Source: Fibrella forsythiae
GTDB taxonomy: Bacteria > Bacteroidota > Bacteroidia > Cytophagales > Spirosomataceae
NCBI RefSeq assembly: GCF_017353175.1
Contig: NZ_JAFMYW010000011.1
Span: 227,748-291,747 of the forward strand
Reading direction: 5' to 3'
DNA length: 64,000 bases
Below, in pieces: positions 54,564-64,000 of this stretch (the first letter of the stretch is position 1; every line of letters begins with the position of its first letter). The notes beneath the pieces were generated by a model. It ran no database searches, was not told the origin of the DNA, and worked only from the letters and a program-made list of their open reading frames with translations. The translations under genes were made by a program, and so were the position numbers.

Positions 54564-55601
54564 TTATAATGACGGATAGGTTTTTTTAAGGTGTGTTAAA
54601 TAACGCTTAAAATCGCTATTAAATTGAATAACAAACTCTGTTTTGAACCGGTTCTGTTGCTTCCGATACGTTAGAAACCCTACAAAGTACGCATTGTTGG
54701 GTAAGTCAGTTTTCAACCAGACCCGCCTTTTCCCGGAATGGTTTAAGCGGCCATCGGTGATCGTATCTGTCGAGGTCATGACCGTTTCAATCGTTTGCCA
54801 CTTCATTGCTTCTTTGATGGCTGCAGCTGTTGATGGTTTAAGCAATCGGTACACACTATCGAGTTTTTGAGTACCCCGCAGGATGTGGTCGGTGAAGCGC
54901 TCATAGTAGGCATTGGTTGCCACATAGTTTAGGTAGGGGAGCGAATCTCGCCCGTATTTCTGCGCCATATACCGTTCTGCCCCATATTCGCCCACAAAAT
55001 CGGCCAGGTTTTCGTTGTATTCAAGCTGGTCTTTAACAAACAGCGTGCCGTGGGTCAGCTCATGAATGATCAGTTCGGCCAGGCTACCCTCGGTTCGCTT
55101 CAGCATACTCGACAGAATCGGGTCTTTGAAAAAACCCAGGGTTGAATACGCGGCTACTTCGTTGATACGAGTATCGTAGCCCTGCCGTTGCAACAGGCTG
55201 TCGGCTTGCAGCAGTCGTTCACGATCGAAATAGCCCTTATAAGAAAATGTACCCAGCAGCGGAATATCATACGAAACCGGCTTCAGCGCGTATCGATCTG
55301 CCCCAACAAGCACCCACATCAGCGGTTTTCCCTGTTGATCGTGGAAGGTGGTAAAATTATCAGACGGATCGAGGCCCAGCGAATCCTGTGCGAATTGCTT
55401 GATGTCCTGAATAAGCCGAATCTTGGCCTTGAGCGAATCTGGATAGGTTGGGTCGGTCAGTACCTCGGCTATGGGGCGGGTGTTGAGCATGATATGTAAC
55501 TGACCCTTCGCCTGCATGTACCCGTAACTCACCCATTCACGTTGCCAAACACCTAGGGCCAGCAGAATGACTAAAAAACCCAGAAAAATACGCCGTTTCA
55601 T
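54564..55601 (-). CDS. Putative aminopeptidase (Aminopep/PF10023-like metalloprotease)
   Basis: 345 residues with an N-terminal membrane anchor (FLGFLVILLALGVW). The zinc motif His-Glu-x-x-His appears in SLAELIIHELTHGTLFVKDQ, and a downstream Glu in NENLADFVGEYGAERYMAQK is the likely third ligand. The preceding VAAYSTLGFFKDPILSSMLK is conserved in the family. Physiological substrate unknown. ATG 55601 gives a proper signal segment; the frame extends upstream to 55649. It is probably co-transcribed with the DUF3108 gene. Confidence 0.85.
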   Translation of the reverse strand: MKRRIFLGFLVILLALGVWQREWVSYGYMQAKGQLHIMLNTRPIAEVLTDPTYPDSLKAKIRLIQDIKQFAQDSLGLDPSDNFTTFHDQQGKPLMWVLVGADRYALKPVSYDIPLLGTFSYKGYFDRERLLQADSLLQRQGYDTRINEVAAYSTLGFFKDPILSSMLKRTEGSLAELIIHELTHGTLFVKDQLEYNENLADFVGEYGAERYMAQKYGRDSLPYLNYVATNAYYERFTDHILRGTQKLDSVYRLLKPSTAAAIKEAMKWQTIETVMTSTDTITDGRLNHSGKRRVWLKTDLPNNAYFVGFLTYRKQQNRFKTEFVIQFNSDFKRYLTHLKKTYPSL

Positions 55602-55763
55602 AGGGCAAAGGTAAAGAGCGAACGAATGAAAGGGCGAACGAGTAATCACGCCGATGCCTCCACGAATCCCGGTTTAGCACCACTTGTCACTCTTTCGCTC
55701 AGAATCTCTTTCACTCGTTGATTTAAAGCGGTACGTTCGTGCTTCACTAAACAACGCAAAACA

Positions 55764-56051
55764 ATGGCAGTGAACGCAAAACATCTGGCTACATTCATTC
55801 TTGGTGCCGCCGCGGGCGTAGCGCTCAATAAATACCTGCAAACTGAAGATGGCGAGAAAATGATGGCCGATCTGAAAGAGAAGGGCACTCAACTGAAATC
55901 AGAAGCTGAAGGCGCGATCGACAATGCCCCCGAGTATTTCGAGAAACTGAAAAGCCAACTGTCTGAGCTTCTGAAAACGAATTTCCCCAACGCTGAACAG
56001 GCCATCGACGACGTACTGGGCAAAAAGCCCGAAACAGACTTGCCAGCTTAG
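55764..56051 (+). CDS. YtxH-like small protein
   Basis: 95 residues. The N-terminal hydrophobic stretch LATFILGAAAGVALNKYLQT is the YtxH signature (a Gly-rich membrane helix), followed by a Lys/Glu-rich amphipathic or coiled-coil region (DGEKMMADLKEKGTQLKSEA, YFEKLKSQLSELLKTNFPNA). YtxH proteins are linked to general stress response; membrane-associated structural role is likely. Monocistronic. Confidence 0.85.
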   Translation: MAVNAKHLATFILGAAAGVALNKYLQTEDGEKMMADLKEKGTQLKSEAEGAIDNAPEYFEKLKSQLSELLKTNFPNAEQAIDDVLGKKPETDLPA

Positions 56052-56054
56052 AGT

Positions 56055-56123
56055 CAACGTACCTACGCACAAGAAAGGCCACCGGTGACTAACCGGTGGC
56101 CTTTCTTGTGCGTAGGTACGTTG
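56055..56123. terminator. Perfect 32-bp hairpin with inverted AACGTACC copies at its base
   Basis: Arms 56055-56086 and 56092-56123 are exact complements around loop GACTA. The outermost 9 bases of each arm hold AACGTACC / GGTACGTT (56056-56063 and 56115-56122). It begins four bases after the YtxH stop. Confidence 0.9.
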
Positions 56124-56223
56124 GCAGTCGAGCGATAGGGCGTCCGGGAAATACACCCCGTCCTGTCTTTACCAACCGAGTTGGCCGAAACTATGCTCTC
56201 TTGATACTAACCAGTGAGTTGGT

Positions 56224-56940
56224 CTACTGCTGATGGCGAATCGGTCCGGAAGTCCAGTTCAAAGACAGCATTGGCCTGGGCAAAACCTGAAGCTTCCTGT
56301 CTTCACTAGCTAAATTGGACAGACTTTCCATTGTCACATTGACTGGCATGCGCGGATCGTCGTCTGAGATGCTGGTTACGCCAACGCCAACCACGCCAAT
56401 GTTGCATGTGTTTGTCAGCGGGTCGAGACGAACGGTGAAGATATGATACTTGTCGAAGTTAATTCGGCCTATCAGTTTGGGATAGTTCTCGTAGTCGACC
56501 AAATCAGTAGCCGCTCTTATTTCGCCGTTTTTCAGCAGAGTCAGGCGGGAAATGTAATTTCCGTATCCATCTGAGATGAATAATAACAGATCGTTTGTGC
56601 CCCGGCTCAATTTAGCCGTCCATGCAACTAATATGGGTTTATCCGGGTCAGTCTCGACGCCTACAAATGACAACCAGTCTTTATGCATGCCACGTGTGGC
56701 TGTCGCTTCGTCTGAGAAAGACAGTGCTCTGCTGGTGCCATCCTGAATGACTTTTAGCTTAGGGGTAATGGCTGAGTCATACGTCAATGTGTCGCCAATA
56801 GGCGCGCCGGGTATGTCGTGGGGTGGTAAGTTCGATACGACTTCGCCCGAAAAGTTGTCGAACAGGAGCGTAGATCCGCAGGAGAATGAAGCCATTGATA
56901 CCATACACAGCAGTATCAGCGAAAGAGGATGCTTATACAT
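56224..56940 (-). CDS. Hypothetical lipoprotein
   Basis: 238 residues with a lipoprotein signal (LILLCMVSMASFSC, Cys about 21). The mature part alternates beta-strand-like segments (TLLFDNFSGEVVSNLPPHDI PG, RALSFSDEATATRGMHKDWL SFVGV, KLSRGTNDLLLFISDGYGNY ISRLTLLKNGEI), suggestive of a lectin-like jelly roll. I do not recognise the family. It lies directly downstream of a broken surface-protein gene on the same strand. Confidence 0.7.
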   Translation of the reverse strand: MYKHPLSLILLCMVSMASFSCGSTLLFDNFSGEVVSNLPPHDIPGAPIGDTLTYDSAITPKLKVIQDGTSRALSFSDEATATRGMHKDWLSFVGVETDPDKPILVAWTAKLSRGTNDLLLFISDGYGNYISRLTLLKNGEIRAATDLVDYENYPKLIGRINFDKYHIFTVRLDPLTNTCNIGVVGVGVTSISDDDPRMPVNVTMESLSNLASEDRKLQVLPRPMLSLNWTSGPIRHQQ

Positions 56941-56942
56941 GA

Positions 56943-58005
56943 TCAGAAGTTTTTGATAACTGGTGCATAGTAGATTGCCCCGGAAGCCCCTATAACGTAG
57001 GCCCGCAATTTCTTGTAAATCGCTTTAGTCGAATTGCCATTGGTAACGGTTAGTCCCGAATCTGAGCCGGTGGGGTTGGCATCAGTTCCTCCTTTTCTAA
57101 CGAACAAGTGTAGTTCCAGCGCCTGATTGGCATTTAAACTGTTCCGTTCGGTGGCATTAATGTCGCGCTGGGCTTTGTAGAAGAAGCTACTGACATTTTC
57201 AATGGCAGGGTCGGGCATGTTCTTGTCAGTACTATTATTCTCGACTACCCCATAAGTATTGATCAACTCGATATTTGATCCAACCCCGAATTTGAAAATG
57301 ACTTCCATCTCAGAGTTATGCCATTGGGCGGCGTTCGTTGTGAATACAGGCGGTGTATAGGGCCTGGTGGTGAGTGTTTTCGCCTCGCCGTAACCCGTGC
57401 CTGCGCTGTTGATAGCATACGCCCGTTAATAGTAAGTGGTGCCCGCTTTGAGGTTAGGCATACTGGCAATAAAATAGGTTGGGGCTGAAGCTGGTCCGCG
57501 ATCGTCTTTGCTGTCGGTGTGGCGTGGCGTTAATGGCATCGCCGGCCTTGAACTCCCACTTTTTTGCACCAGTTGCGGCATCGATAGCTACCAGTAAACC
57601 GTCTAGGTTTCCGACATATACCAACCCGTTATGCACTGATTGTGCTACGGTCATTGTAGCCGTATACGCCTGTGTGGTGCCATCTTCGGCTGTAACGGTA
57701 TAGATGACCGGCTTGCTGAAATCCTGCGCTACGCCCGATGCGGGCGAAACAGTGGCCTTGTCAGACACCACAATGGTCGGTGCCAGGCTGCTCAGGCTTG
57801 TACCGAGCGGCAACGTACCTATGATGGTATTGCCACTTACGGTGGCCACCACGTCGGGGCTAACCGAGCCAAACGTAAACGAGGTAATGGCTTTGGCCGA
57901 ACTTCTGGGTACCGTATCAGTGTCTTTTTTGCAGGCAGCAACCAGCGCGATGAGCAGGGCCATGCTGACGCTCAGCAGGAAGCGGGTGTTGAAGGTAGTT
58001 TTCAT
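56943..58005 (-). pseudogene. Broken surface lipoprotein (Ig-like, PQQ-repeat and FN3-like remnants)
   Basis: Reading leftwards from ATG 58005, a lipoprotein signal (SMALLIALVAACKKD) and an Ig-like DUF5018-type domain (ITSFTFGSVSPDVVATVSGN through VIYTVTAEDGTTQAYTATM) lead into a PQQ-propeller blade start GLVYVGNLDGLLVAIDAATG AKKWEFKAGDAINATP. There the frame is lost, most simply through an internal deletion. A different frame continues PTYFIASMPNLKAGTTYY, an FN3-like edge, then an in-frame TAA (57426-57428), then RAYAINSAGTGYGEAKTLTT and an open frame of about 160 more residues to 56943. Two lesions, a frameshift and a nonsense codon, make it a pseudogene. Confidence 0.78.
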
Positions 58006-58233
58006 ATGGTGTGGATAGAGTAAAGAACTTTTCCGCTGAATTACAGCTACGTGTGAATCGATAGGGGCAAAGTTGGCAGGTACGTAGAGGGCAGGCAATC
58101 ACATAAAGAGGGGATGCGAAGGAGCCTGTTCCCAGAGCTGCCCGGCTATTGGCCGGTTCATAACTGGCTAAATCTGATCCGGAGAGGCCTATTAATCGGT
58201 AGCTTTCTGTTTCTACAGGTAAGCATACTATCT

Positions 58234-59994
58234 ATGAAAGGGACCCTGCTTCTTTCTACGGTGATCGGGCTATTCGTTGCCTGCGCCAAACCCGTTACGT
58301 TGCCGATAAACATGACCGGAACGTACCTGACCGAACCGCCGGTCGACAGCCCCCACATTGCGTGGGACTATACTACGTTGCGGAAAATTGCGCCCTTGCC
58401 CGGCCAGGCGGCTGGGTACTGTGGCTATGCCCGACTCATACAACGTGCGGATCATACGCTGCTCTGTGTGTATGAAGCCAGTGGAAGCGTGGAACTTGTA
58501 CGCAGTACTGATGGGGGCAATACGTGGTCGGGTAGGGTGGTGGTGGCAGCCAGAGAACCGGGCGTCAGTATGGCGGTTCCTGAGATTGTGGAACTGGCCG
58601 ACCAGTCGTTGCTGGTTTCGTATAACCCCCGCCCGGGCCGTACCGCAACGGGCAAACGCTTCGGTATTCGCACCATAAAGAGCTACGACGGTGGCGCTAG
58701 CTGGACAGATAGGCGGCTGGTTTACGAAGCAGGTGTCAGTTTCGACAATGGTTGCTGGGAACCTGTAGCCATGCAACTGCCTTCGGGAGAGGTTCAGCTT
58801 TACTTTTCTGATGAAGGTGTTTATACCACTTCCAACGAGCAGAATATTTCATTGATGCGCTCTGCCGACGGTGGCCTGACGTGGACAGCCAGACCTGAGA
58901 TTGTCTCGTTTCGGGCTGGAAAACGCGATGGAATGCCCGTTCCGATTGTGCTGAACGGGACCGACGTAGCCTTCTCCATTGAAGATAATGTTCAAACAGC
59001 ATTTAAGCCCTATATAATAAGGAACAGCATTGCCGACAACTGGCAAAGCGGACCTGTTGGCGGCGATAACCCAAACCGGACCTACGCGCTGAGCCAGCCG
59101 TTGAGTGAAACGGTTTATGCGGGTGCTCCGTATCTGCGCCAGTTGCAGTCGGGCGCAACGATCCTTGGCGTTCAGAGCACCGAAAATCGGATTAATAATC
59201 GACTGGCGGTATCGAGGCTGGTTGTTTACGTGGGCGACCGCGACGCCCGGAATTTCAAGCAGCCGACAGAGCCATTTCTCATTCAGCCTACGCACAGTGG
59301 GCTATGGAATTCGTTGAGTGTACTACGTGGCGATACGGTTGTTGCGCTGACCAGTACCAAGTCGTATGGGGGGGCTAACCCCGAGGTCTGGATGATTAAA
59401 GGCTACGTTATTCCCGAGCAGGTAGCCTCGTTTTCGAGCGTTACCGTTGATGGTGAATTGGGTCGGGCTGAGTGGCCGGCAACCCTTCCCATTTTTATTG
59501 GCCACCGGGGGCCTGCTCAACTTCGGGCTGGCTTTGCGTATACTGATACCTACCTATTTGTGGGTGTGCAGGTGGCTGACAGGCTGCTAAAAACCGACTC
59601 GCCTACTCCACTCGACGACGATGGCATCTGGTTGGGTCTAGACGTAATCAATACGTTGACTACAGCGTCCGGGAGTCAAAAAATTCAGTTACTAATCTCG
59701 GCCGATGGGCGGCTGCTCGTTCGGAAAGGGGCCGTTACCGACTGGGTACCTTATGCTGGATTGGGTAGGGAGATCAGACTTGTGCTGAGAAAAACGAGTG
59801 CTGGGTACGTTGCCGAACTGGCTGTTCCCTGGACACTGGTCGGTGGCAAACCAACTAGCCGTTCGGCTATACGCTACACCCTGGGCCTGCTGAATGACGA
59901 TGACGGAGCCGCCATTGATTATACCGACAATTTAGGAGAACGTGTTAATAATGAAGAAATCATTTGGCAAGCGTTGAGGCTTGCTGATAAGTGA
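58234..59994 (+). CDS. BNR/Asp-box sialidase-like glycosidase with C-terminal carbohydrate-binding domain, lipoprotein
   Basis: 586 residues. A lipoprotein signal (LLLSTVIGLFVACAK) precedes a six-bladed propeller (about 45-420) with Asp boxes STDGGNTWSG, SYDGGASWTD and SADGGLTWTA, and FIEDNVQTAFKPYIIRN-like loops. The C-terminal 170 residues (SSVTVDGELGRAEWPATLPI, DDDGIWLGLDVINTL, GYVAELAVPWTLVGGKPTS) fit a CBM9/DOMON-like sugar-binding domain. The enzyme may be an exo-sialidase or a related exo-arabinanase-type hydrolase; the catalytic set is not resolved. ATG 58234 is preferred over the extended frame from 58114. It is divergent from the broken lipoprotein. Confidence 0.82.
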   Translation: MKGTLLLSTVIGLFVACAKPVTLPINMTGTYLTEPPVDSPHIAWDYTTLRKIAPLPGQAAGYCGYARLIQRADHTLLCVYEASGSVELVRSTDGGNTWSGRVVVAAREPGVSMAVPEIVELADQSLLVSYNPRPGRTATGKRFGIRTIKSYDGGASWTDRRLVYEAGVSFDNGCWEPVAMQLPSGEVQLYFSDEGVYTTSNEQNISLMRSADGGLTWTARPEIVSFRAGKRDGMPVPIVLNGTDVAFSIEDNVQTAFKPYIIRNSIADNWQSGPVGGDNPNRTYALSQPLSETVYAGAPYLRQLQSGATILGVQSTENRINNRLAVSRLVVYVGDRDARNFKQPTEPFLIQPTHSGLWNSLSVLRGDTVVALTSTKSYGGANPEVWMIKGYVIPEQVASFSSVTVDGELGRAEWPATLPIFIGHRGPAQLRAGFAYTDTYLFVGVQVADRLLKTDSPTPLDDDGIWLGLDVINTLTTASGSQKIQLLISADGRLLVRKGAVTDWVPYAGLGREIRLVLRKTSAGYVAELAVPWTLVGGKPTSRSAIRYTLGLLNDDDGAAIDYTDNLGERVNNEEIIWQALRLADK

Positions 59995-60415
59995 TACGTG
60001 TGTAGCTTTTCTGAAAAATAGGCGATACTACGGGTTGAGCATCCCGGGATAGCTACTGTTCCAAATCAGGTTTGTAGGGTCAACAAGCCATTGAGCAGCT
60101 TGTTGTGCAACTCTGTATATGGTTCTATTAGCCAGGTACGCAGTATCTGGCATAGAAATCTGGCTCATTTTGAGGGATTGTTTAGATAGACAATAATTAT
60201 GCCTAAATGCGCTGAGCTGCTGACAAACGAAATGACCTCTGGCTAACTTTTTAGTTTAATTGAATATATGTTGTATTTATACTTTAATAGATTAGTAAAT
60301 TTACCTTATACTTGTACGTATGATAATAAGTATTAACTCTCCAAGTATATAGATTTTATAAACATGGCATAGTTTTGGCAAGTGCTCAGTCGCACGATCT
60401 ATTCAGCGGCTGCAT
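59995..60415. other. Long AT-rich intergenic region before the giant surface protein
   Basis: About 420 bases without a gene, notably AT-rich from 60240 to 60370. A weak -7-like TATACTTG lies at about 60308-60315. I see no conserved hairpin or repeat; it may hold the promoter and a long leader. Confidence 0.4.
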
Positions 60416-63400
60416 ATGAAATACTTCTTCCTGCCAACATTTTCGAGGGGCGCATACCGGTTTACACAACGACCAATGGCTTCTTTTTTAGTTAAAGCGT
60501 TGTATCCAACATTACTAGGCGTACTGCTTTTACTAAGCACTTCTGTGCAGGCTCAGATTTCGGGAACTGTTTTCCGGGATTTCAACGCCAATGGCACCTT
60601 TGATACGGCGCCAGCCTCCACAACGTTTACCGAATTAGGGTTGGCCGGGGTGGAAGTACGGGTCTATAATGCGGCGGGTGCCAACGTAACCAACGGAACC
60701 GTTCAAACGACTGGCATTACCGGGGCGTATACCGTAACGCCTACAGGCACGGGCCCCTTTCGCGTTGAATTCACTATTCCGACCAGTTTAAGCGTTTATA
60801 ACAGCGGCCCTTCCGGAACGTTGGCGACTAGTTCGGGTAGTTCCGTGCAGTTTGTGAGCACTGGTACCGCTACGGTCAATTTTGGGGTTAACTACCCCCG
60901 CGACTATTGCCAGGCAAACCCTGATGTGGTTGTACCCTGCTTCGTCAGTGGTAACCCGCTGGCAACGGGTAGCGACGTGGCGGCTGCGGAATCTATTGTT
61001 ATAACGCCTTACACGTCTGTAAGTGTAACGCCTGCGATGGCTACCGACTTGGGTTCTGCTGCTCAGGTAGGCAGTGTTTGGGGCTCGGCCTATCAGCGTT
61101 CATCCGGCAAATTATTTTCGGCTGCCTTTCTGAAACGGCACGTTGGTCTTGGCCCGCTCGGTCTGGGTGGTATTTATGTAACAACAAACGTATCGTTTAC
61201 CGCAACGGCGCCAACTAGTGCCTCATATGCCAATCTGGCCACACTGGGCCTTAATCTGGGGGCTACGGCATTAGGCACCCGTACCCTGCCATCGAGTGGA
61301 ACCGTTTCCAGTGCCGACCCGAATTCGTTTTCGCTGGTCGGTAAAGCTGGTTTAGGGGGAATGGCATTTTCAGACGATGAGACGAAGCTATACGTGATCG
61401 ATTTATCTGGCCGGCAGCTCGTTGTTCTCAATGTTGGTAGTCCGGCCAAAGCGTCGCTTACAGCTGCCGACGTTCAGACGGTGGCTTTACCGGCCACTGC
61501 TGTTTGTACAAATGGAACGGCCAGGCCCTTTGGCATTACTGTCTATCAGGGGAAAGTATATGTTGGCGTTGTTTGTACAGGCGAAGCGGCGGCAGGTGTA
61601 GCGGCCAACTTACAGGCCAACGTGTATGCACTGGATGTGGCTACGCAAACCTTCAGCACAACGCCGGTACTGACTTTCCCGCTCACGTATCCGAAGGGGC
61701 TTGTTCATGCCAGTTATCCGAACCTGGGCAGCACCTGGAATCCGTGGTCAGATTCATTCGCTGAATTCAATATTAATGCAACCAACACAGGCACGGGCAC
61801 CAACAATCTGGCTGTTCGTGCGGCCTTGCCACAGCCGATTCTCTCGGCTATCTCCTTCGCTGATAATGGCGATATGATTGTTGGCTTTATGGACCGGGGC
61901 GGTCATCAGTTGGGGTATCGTCAACGCTCGCCAACCGACACCGGGCCAACAGCCACATCGATCTATAGCGGCTACGTTGGTGGTGATATTTTACGGGCTC
62001 GCCTGAATGGAACAACCTGGACGCTGGAGAATAACGGTAGCGTAACGTCGACAGCGCTGGGTACGTTGACTACTGCCGGGGCGAGTACATCGCAGGGGCC
62101 AGGCAATGGCGAATTCTACTTCACGGAGGAGTATAATAACGCGACAACCCACCAGGAAACGTCGCAGGGGGGAACGGCCGTGGTACCGGGTACCAACCAG
62201 GTGGTCACAACGGTGATGGATCCGCTCACCGTTTTTTCGGGTGGGTTCAGCTGGTTCAATAACACAACCGGGGATGATGATAAACGATATCAGATTTACG
62301 TAGCTCCTACCGGAACCGCTGCTCCAACGTCGGGTAAAGCTAATGGGTTAGGTGGTGTTACGCCGGTTTGTTACCCGGCACCCGTTCAGATCGGTAACCG
62401 GGTTTGGCGCGACACCAATGATAATGGCATTCAGGATCCGGGCGAACCTGTTATGGCAGGGGTACAGGTCATTCTACGTGGCCCCAACAATTTCAGCGCA
62501 ACAGCCACTACCAACGCGAATGGTAACTATTACTTCACCAACGCAGCCGGAACAAACGTTTCGGGCTTTACGTATGGGTTAGCCCTAACGTCGGGCAGTT
62601 CGTATACATTGAGTTTTCCGACAAACGTCAGTGCCACGACGATCAGTACGAAGCCGCTCTCGGCAACGGGTACCAACGCAACCCGGATTGACTCGGATGC
62701 TGATGCGGCCGGTCGGATCGTATTTACGCTCGGTCAGGCGGGTGTCAATAATCTCTCATTCGACGTTGGTTTCGTTTCCTGCTTTACGGCGGTCACTACC
62801 GCCAGTAGCAATGCCGTTTGTTTAGGTCAGCCCGTTGTGCTGACCACCCAGGTGACGCCGGCTGGCAGTTATACGTATGCAGTGACGGGCCCGGCCGGTA
62901 CGACCATCACAGGCGGAACCACCGGCACAGCCACTGTATCGAATCTGGCCAGCGGCGTTAATAATTTTACGGTAACGATCAGCAGCGGCCCTAACTGCGT
63001 AACGACCAATGTAGTGTCAATAACGGCTACGGCGGCTTCATTACTTGGTTTAACGGCCTCAACTTCGGCGATCTGCGTCGGTCAGGCCGTTACGTTATCT
63101 ACTTCGTTAGGTGGACTTGTTCCGCTTGGATCGGTTGTTGTCAACACCGTAGGCGCGCTGGGGCTGCTGACGCCAGTTACGTCAAACATACTAAGTCCAA
63201 CGGCTACCACTACTTTCCTGGCCCAGGTACCTATATTAGGCGGGCTGGTTTCCAGTTGTCCGATAACCGTAATTGTCAATCAGCCGCCTGCGCTTACGGC
63301 GGTGAGTACATCGCTGTGCGTAGGTTCTCCGCTAAACCTGACCAGCGTACTGGCCCAGAACAACATTCTTACCGGCCTGACCAATACCTTGCTGGGCGTG

Positions 63401-64000
63401 GGTACGATACCTACCAACCTTACGGTAGGGGCGGGTGTGAACCTGTTTAACGTGCTGTCTACAAATGCCAGTGGTTGTACGGCTGTTACGCCGGTAACGA
63501 TTACGGGCGTAGCTGCCCCTGCGCTGTCTCCGTTGAACCTGTCAGTATGTGTAGGTACCAACCTGGACTTGACCAGCTTAAGCGGCTTAACGGGTCTGAC
63601 CAATGTGTTCCGGCTAGGAAATACGCTTGGTCTGGGTACGTTGCTGAGTACGCCTACATCTGTAAGCATTGGTGCAGGAGTGAATTTATTCAATGTTGTT
63701 TCAACCAATCCGTTCGGCTGTACGGCGGCTACACCGATTAGTGTAACGGGCGTTCCAGGTCCTACGGTCAGCCCAATTGCGCTTTCGGTCTGTGTAGGGA
63801 CAAATCTGAATTTAACGAGTTTTACTGGCTTAACAGGCCTGACCAACGTGTTCCGGACCGGTAGCGCTCTTGGTCTGGGTACGTTGCTGGGTACGCCAAC
63901 CTCGGTAAGCATTGGTGCAGGAGTGAACCTGTTCAATGTTGTTTCAACCAATCCGCTGGGCTGTACCACCGCAACGCCGATCAGCGTGACGGGTGTGAAC
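60416..64000 (+). CDS. Very large secreted surface protein with SdrD-B-like and repeated Ig-like domains (partial, runs off right edge)
   Basis: The frame from ATG 60416 (or 60476, which yields the better signal MASFLVKALYPTLLGVLLLL, cleaved after VQAQ) is open for 1195 codons to the window edge. The N-terminal part has an SdrD-B-like calcium-binding segment (ISGTVFRDFNANGTFDTAPA) and a large region (about 170-640) with a beta-propeller look. A second SdrD-B copy (about 660) reads IGNRVWRDTNDNGIQDPGEP. From about 800 onward come tandem Ig-like repeats of 77-85 residues, each with a CVG...GC cysteine pair (codons at 62819, 63074, 63317, 63548 and 63791). The C-terminus is missing. It is an adhesin or surface-layer-like protein, likely secreted by T9SS. 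Confidence 0.85.
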   Translation, partial: MKYFFLPTFSRGAYRFTQRPMASFLVKALYPTLLGVLLLLSTSVQAQISGTVFRDFNANGTFDTAPASTTFTELGLAGVEVRVYNAAGANVTNGTVQTTGITGAYTVTPTGTGPFRVEFTIPTSLSVYNSGPSGTLATSSGSSVQFVSTGTATVNFGVNYPRDYCQANPDVVVPCFVSGNPLATGSDVAAAESIVITPYTSVSVTPAMATDLGSAAQVGSVWGSAYQRSSGKLFSAAFLKRHVGLGPLGLGGIYVTTNVSFTATAPTSASYANLATLGLNLGATALGTRTLPSSGTVSSADPNSFSLVGKAGLGGMAFSDDETKLYVIDLSGRQLVVLNVGSPAKASLTAADVQTVALPATAVCTNGTARPFGITVYQGKVYVGVVCTGEAAAGVAANLQANVYALDVATQTFSTTPVLTFPLTYPKGLVHASYPNLGSTWNPWSDSFAEFNINATNTGTGTNNLAVRAALPQPILSAISFADNGDMIVGFMDRGGHQLGYRQRSPTDTGPTATSIYSGYVGGDILRARLNGTTWTLENNGSVTSTALGTLTTAGASTSQGPGNGEFYFTEEYNNATTHQETSQGGTAVVPGTNQVVTTVMDPLTVFSGGFSWFNNTTGDDDKRYQIYVAPTGTAAPTSGKANGLGGVTPVCYPAPVQIGNRVWRDTNDNGIQDPGEPVMAGVQVILRGPNNFSATATTNANGNYYFTNAAGTNVSGFTYGLALTSGSSYTLSFPTNVSATTISTKPLSATGTNATRIDSDADAAGRIVFTLGQAGVNNLSFDVGFVSCFTAVTTASSNAVCLGQPVVLTTQVTPAGSYTYAVTGPAGTTITGGTTGTATVSNLASGVNNFTVTISSGPNCVTTNVVSITATAASLLGLTASTSAICVGQAVTLSTSLGGLVPLGSVVVNTVGALGLLTPVTSNILSPTATTTFLAQVPILGGLVSSCPITVIVNQPPALTAVSTSLCVGSPLNLTSVLAQNNILTGLTNTLLGVGTIPTNLTVGAGVNLFNVLSTNASGCTAVTPVTITGVAAPALSPLNLSVCVGTNLDLTSLSGLTGLTNVFRLGNTLGLGTLLSTPTSVSIGAGVNLFNVVSTNPFGCTAATPISVTGVPGPTVSPIALSVCVGTNLNLTSFTGLTGLTNVFRTGSALGLGTLLGTPTSVSIGAGVNLFNVVSTNPLGCTTATPISVTGVN
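62819..64000 (+). repeat. Tandem Ig-like repeats, 77-85 residues each
   Basis: Unit starts, marked by the Cys codon of CVG, are at 62819, 63074, 63317, 63548 and 63791; spacings are 255, 243, 231 and 243 bases. The last two units are nearly identical at DNA level, suggesting recent duplication or gene conversion. Confidence 0.85.

Noticed and set aside
57263..57469. 68-codon minus-strand frame in the broken lipoprotein
   Set aside because: A different frame from the conserved domain reading; it results from the disruption and is not a gene.

Overview
The window is a contiguous piece of a Bacteroidota chromosome. Supporting signs are: carboxypeptidase-regulatory-like TonB receptors, a type IX secretion C-terminal domain, TAnnTTTG-type promoters instead of strong Shine-Dalgarno signals, the bifunctional rhamnulose-phosphate aldolase/dehydrogenase, split methylmalonyl-CoA mutase genes, and a fatty-acid/ribosomal cluster typical of the phylum. 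Roughly balanced GC and the gene style suggest Cytophagales, probably a Spirosoma-like genus. That genus call is inference. No rRNA, tRNA, CRISPR array or transposase was seen.

Layout. 1-306: start of an ECF sigma factor running off the left edge. 0.6-9.2 kb: TonB receptor, LolA, a receiver protein, a secreted CAP-domain protein, FtsK and a membrane protein. 9.4-14.6 kb: TonB receptor, beta-helix lipoprotein and beta-propeller phytase operon. 14.7-18.5 kb: lipoprotein/MerC divergent pair, an orphan NuoN and TerC. 18.6-27.3 kb: housekeeping block (rpmA, rplU, thioesterase, ComA-like, DedA, yceD, rpmF, plsX, fabH, efp, accB, accC). 27.4-30.4 kb: outer-membrane barrel, SGNH lipase-like lipoprotein, LysM protein. 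30.5-39.6 kb: a pathway from L-rhamnose to pyruvate (aldolase/dehydrogenase, isomerase, kinase, lutABC, GntR regulator). 39.7-46 kb: secreted nuclease, TMTC-like glycosyltransferase, histidine kinase, S41 peptidase. 46.1-50.4 kb: PIN toxin-antitoxin pair and methylmalonyl-CoA mutase. 50.5-56.1 kb: dnaA, a decayed ATPase gene, GNAT/FemAB-like protein, DUF3108 protein, aminopeptidase-like protein, YtxH. 56.2-64 kb: surface lipoproteins (one broken), a BNR-repeat glycosidase, and the first 1195 codons of a very large surface protein.

The strongest unexplained signal is nucleotide-level. The 8-mer AACGTACC (or GGTACGTT) occurs at least 49 times by eye, where about two would be expected. It occurs on both strands, in different reading frames and in intergenic DNA, and it forms the outer stem of at least two terminator-like hairpins. 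This resembles the behaviour of DNA uptake sequences or other chromosome-scale signal words. A second theme is long, near-perfect inverted repeats in many intergenic gaps, including inside the fatty-acid operon. Other points of note are a 70-bp duplication of the mutase 3' end flanking a toxin-antitoxin pair, a 23-bp hairpin enclosing the start codon of the CAP gene, and an inverted-repeat operator shared by a TonB receptor and a distant lipoprotein/MerC pair.
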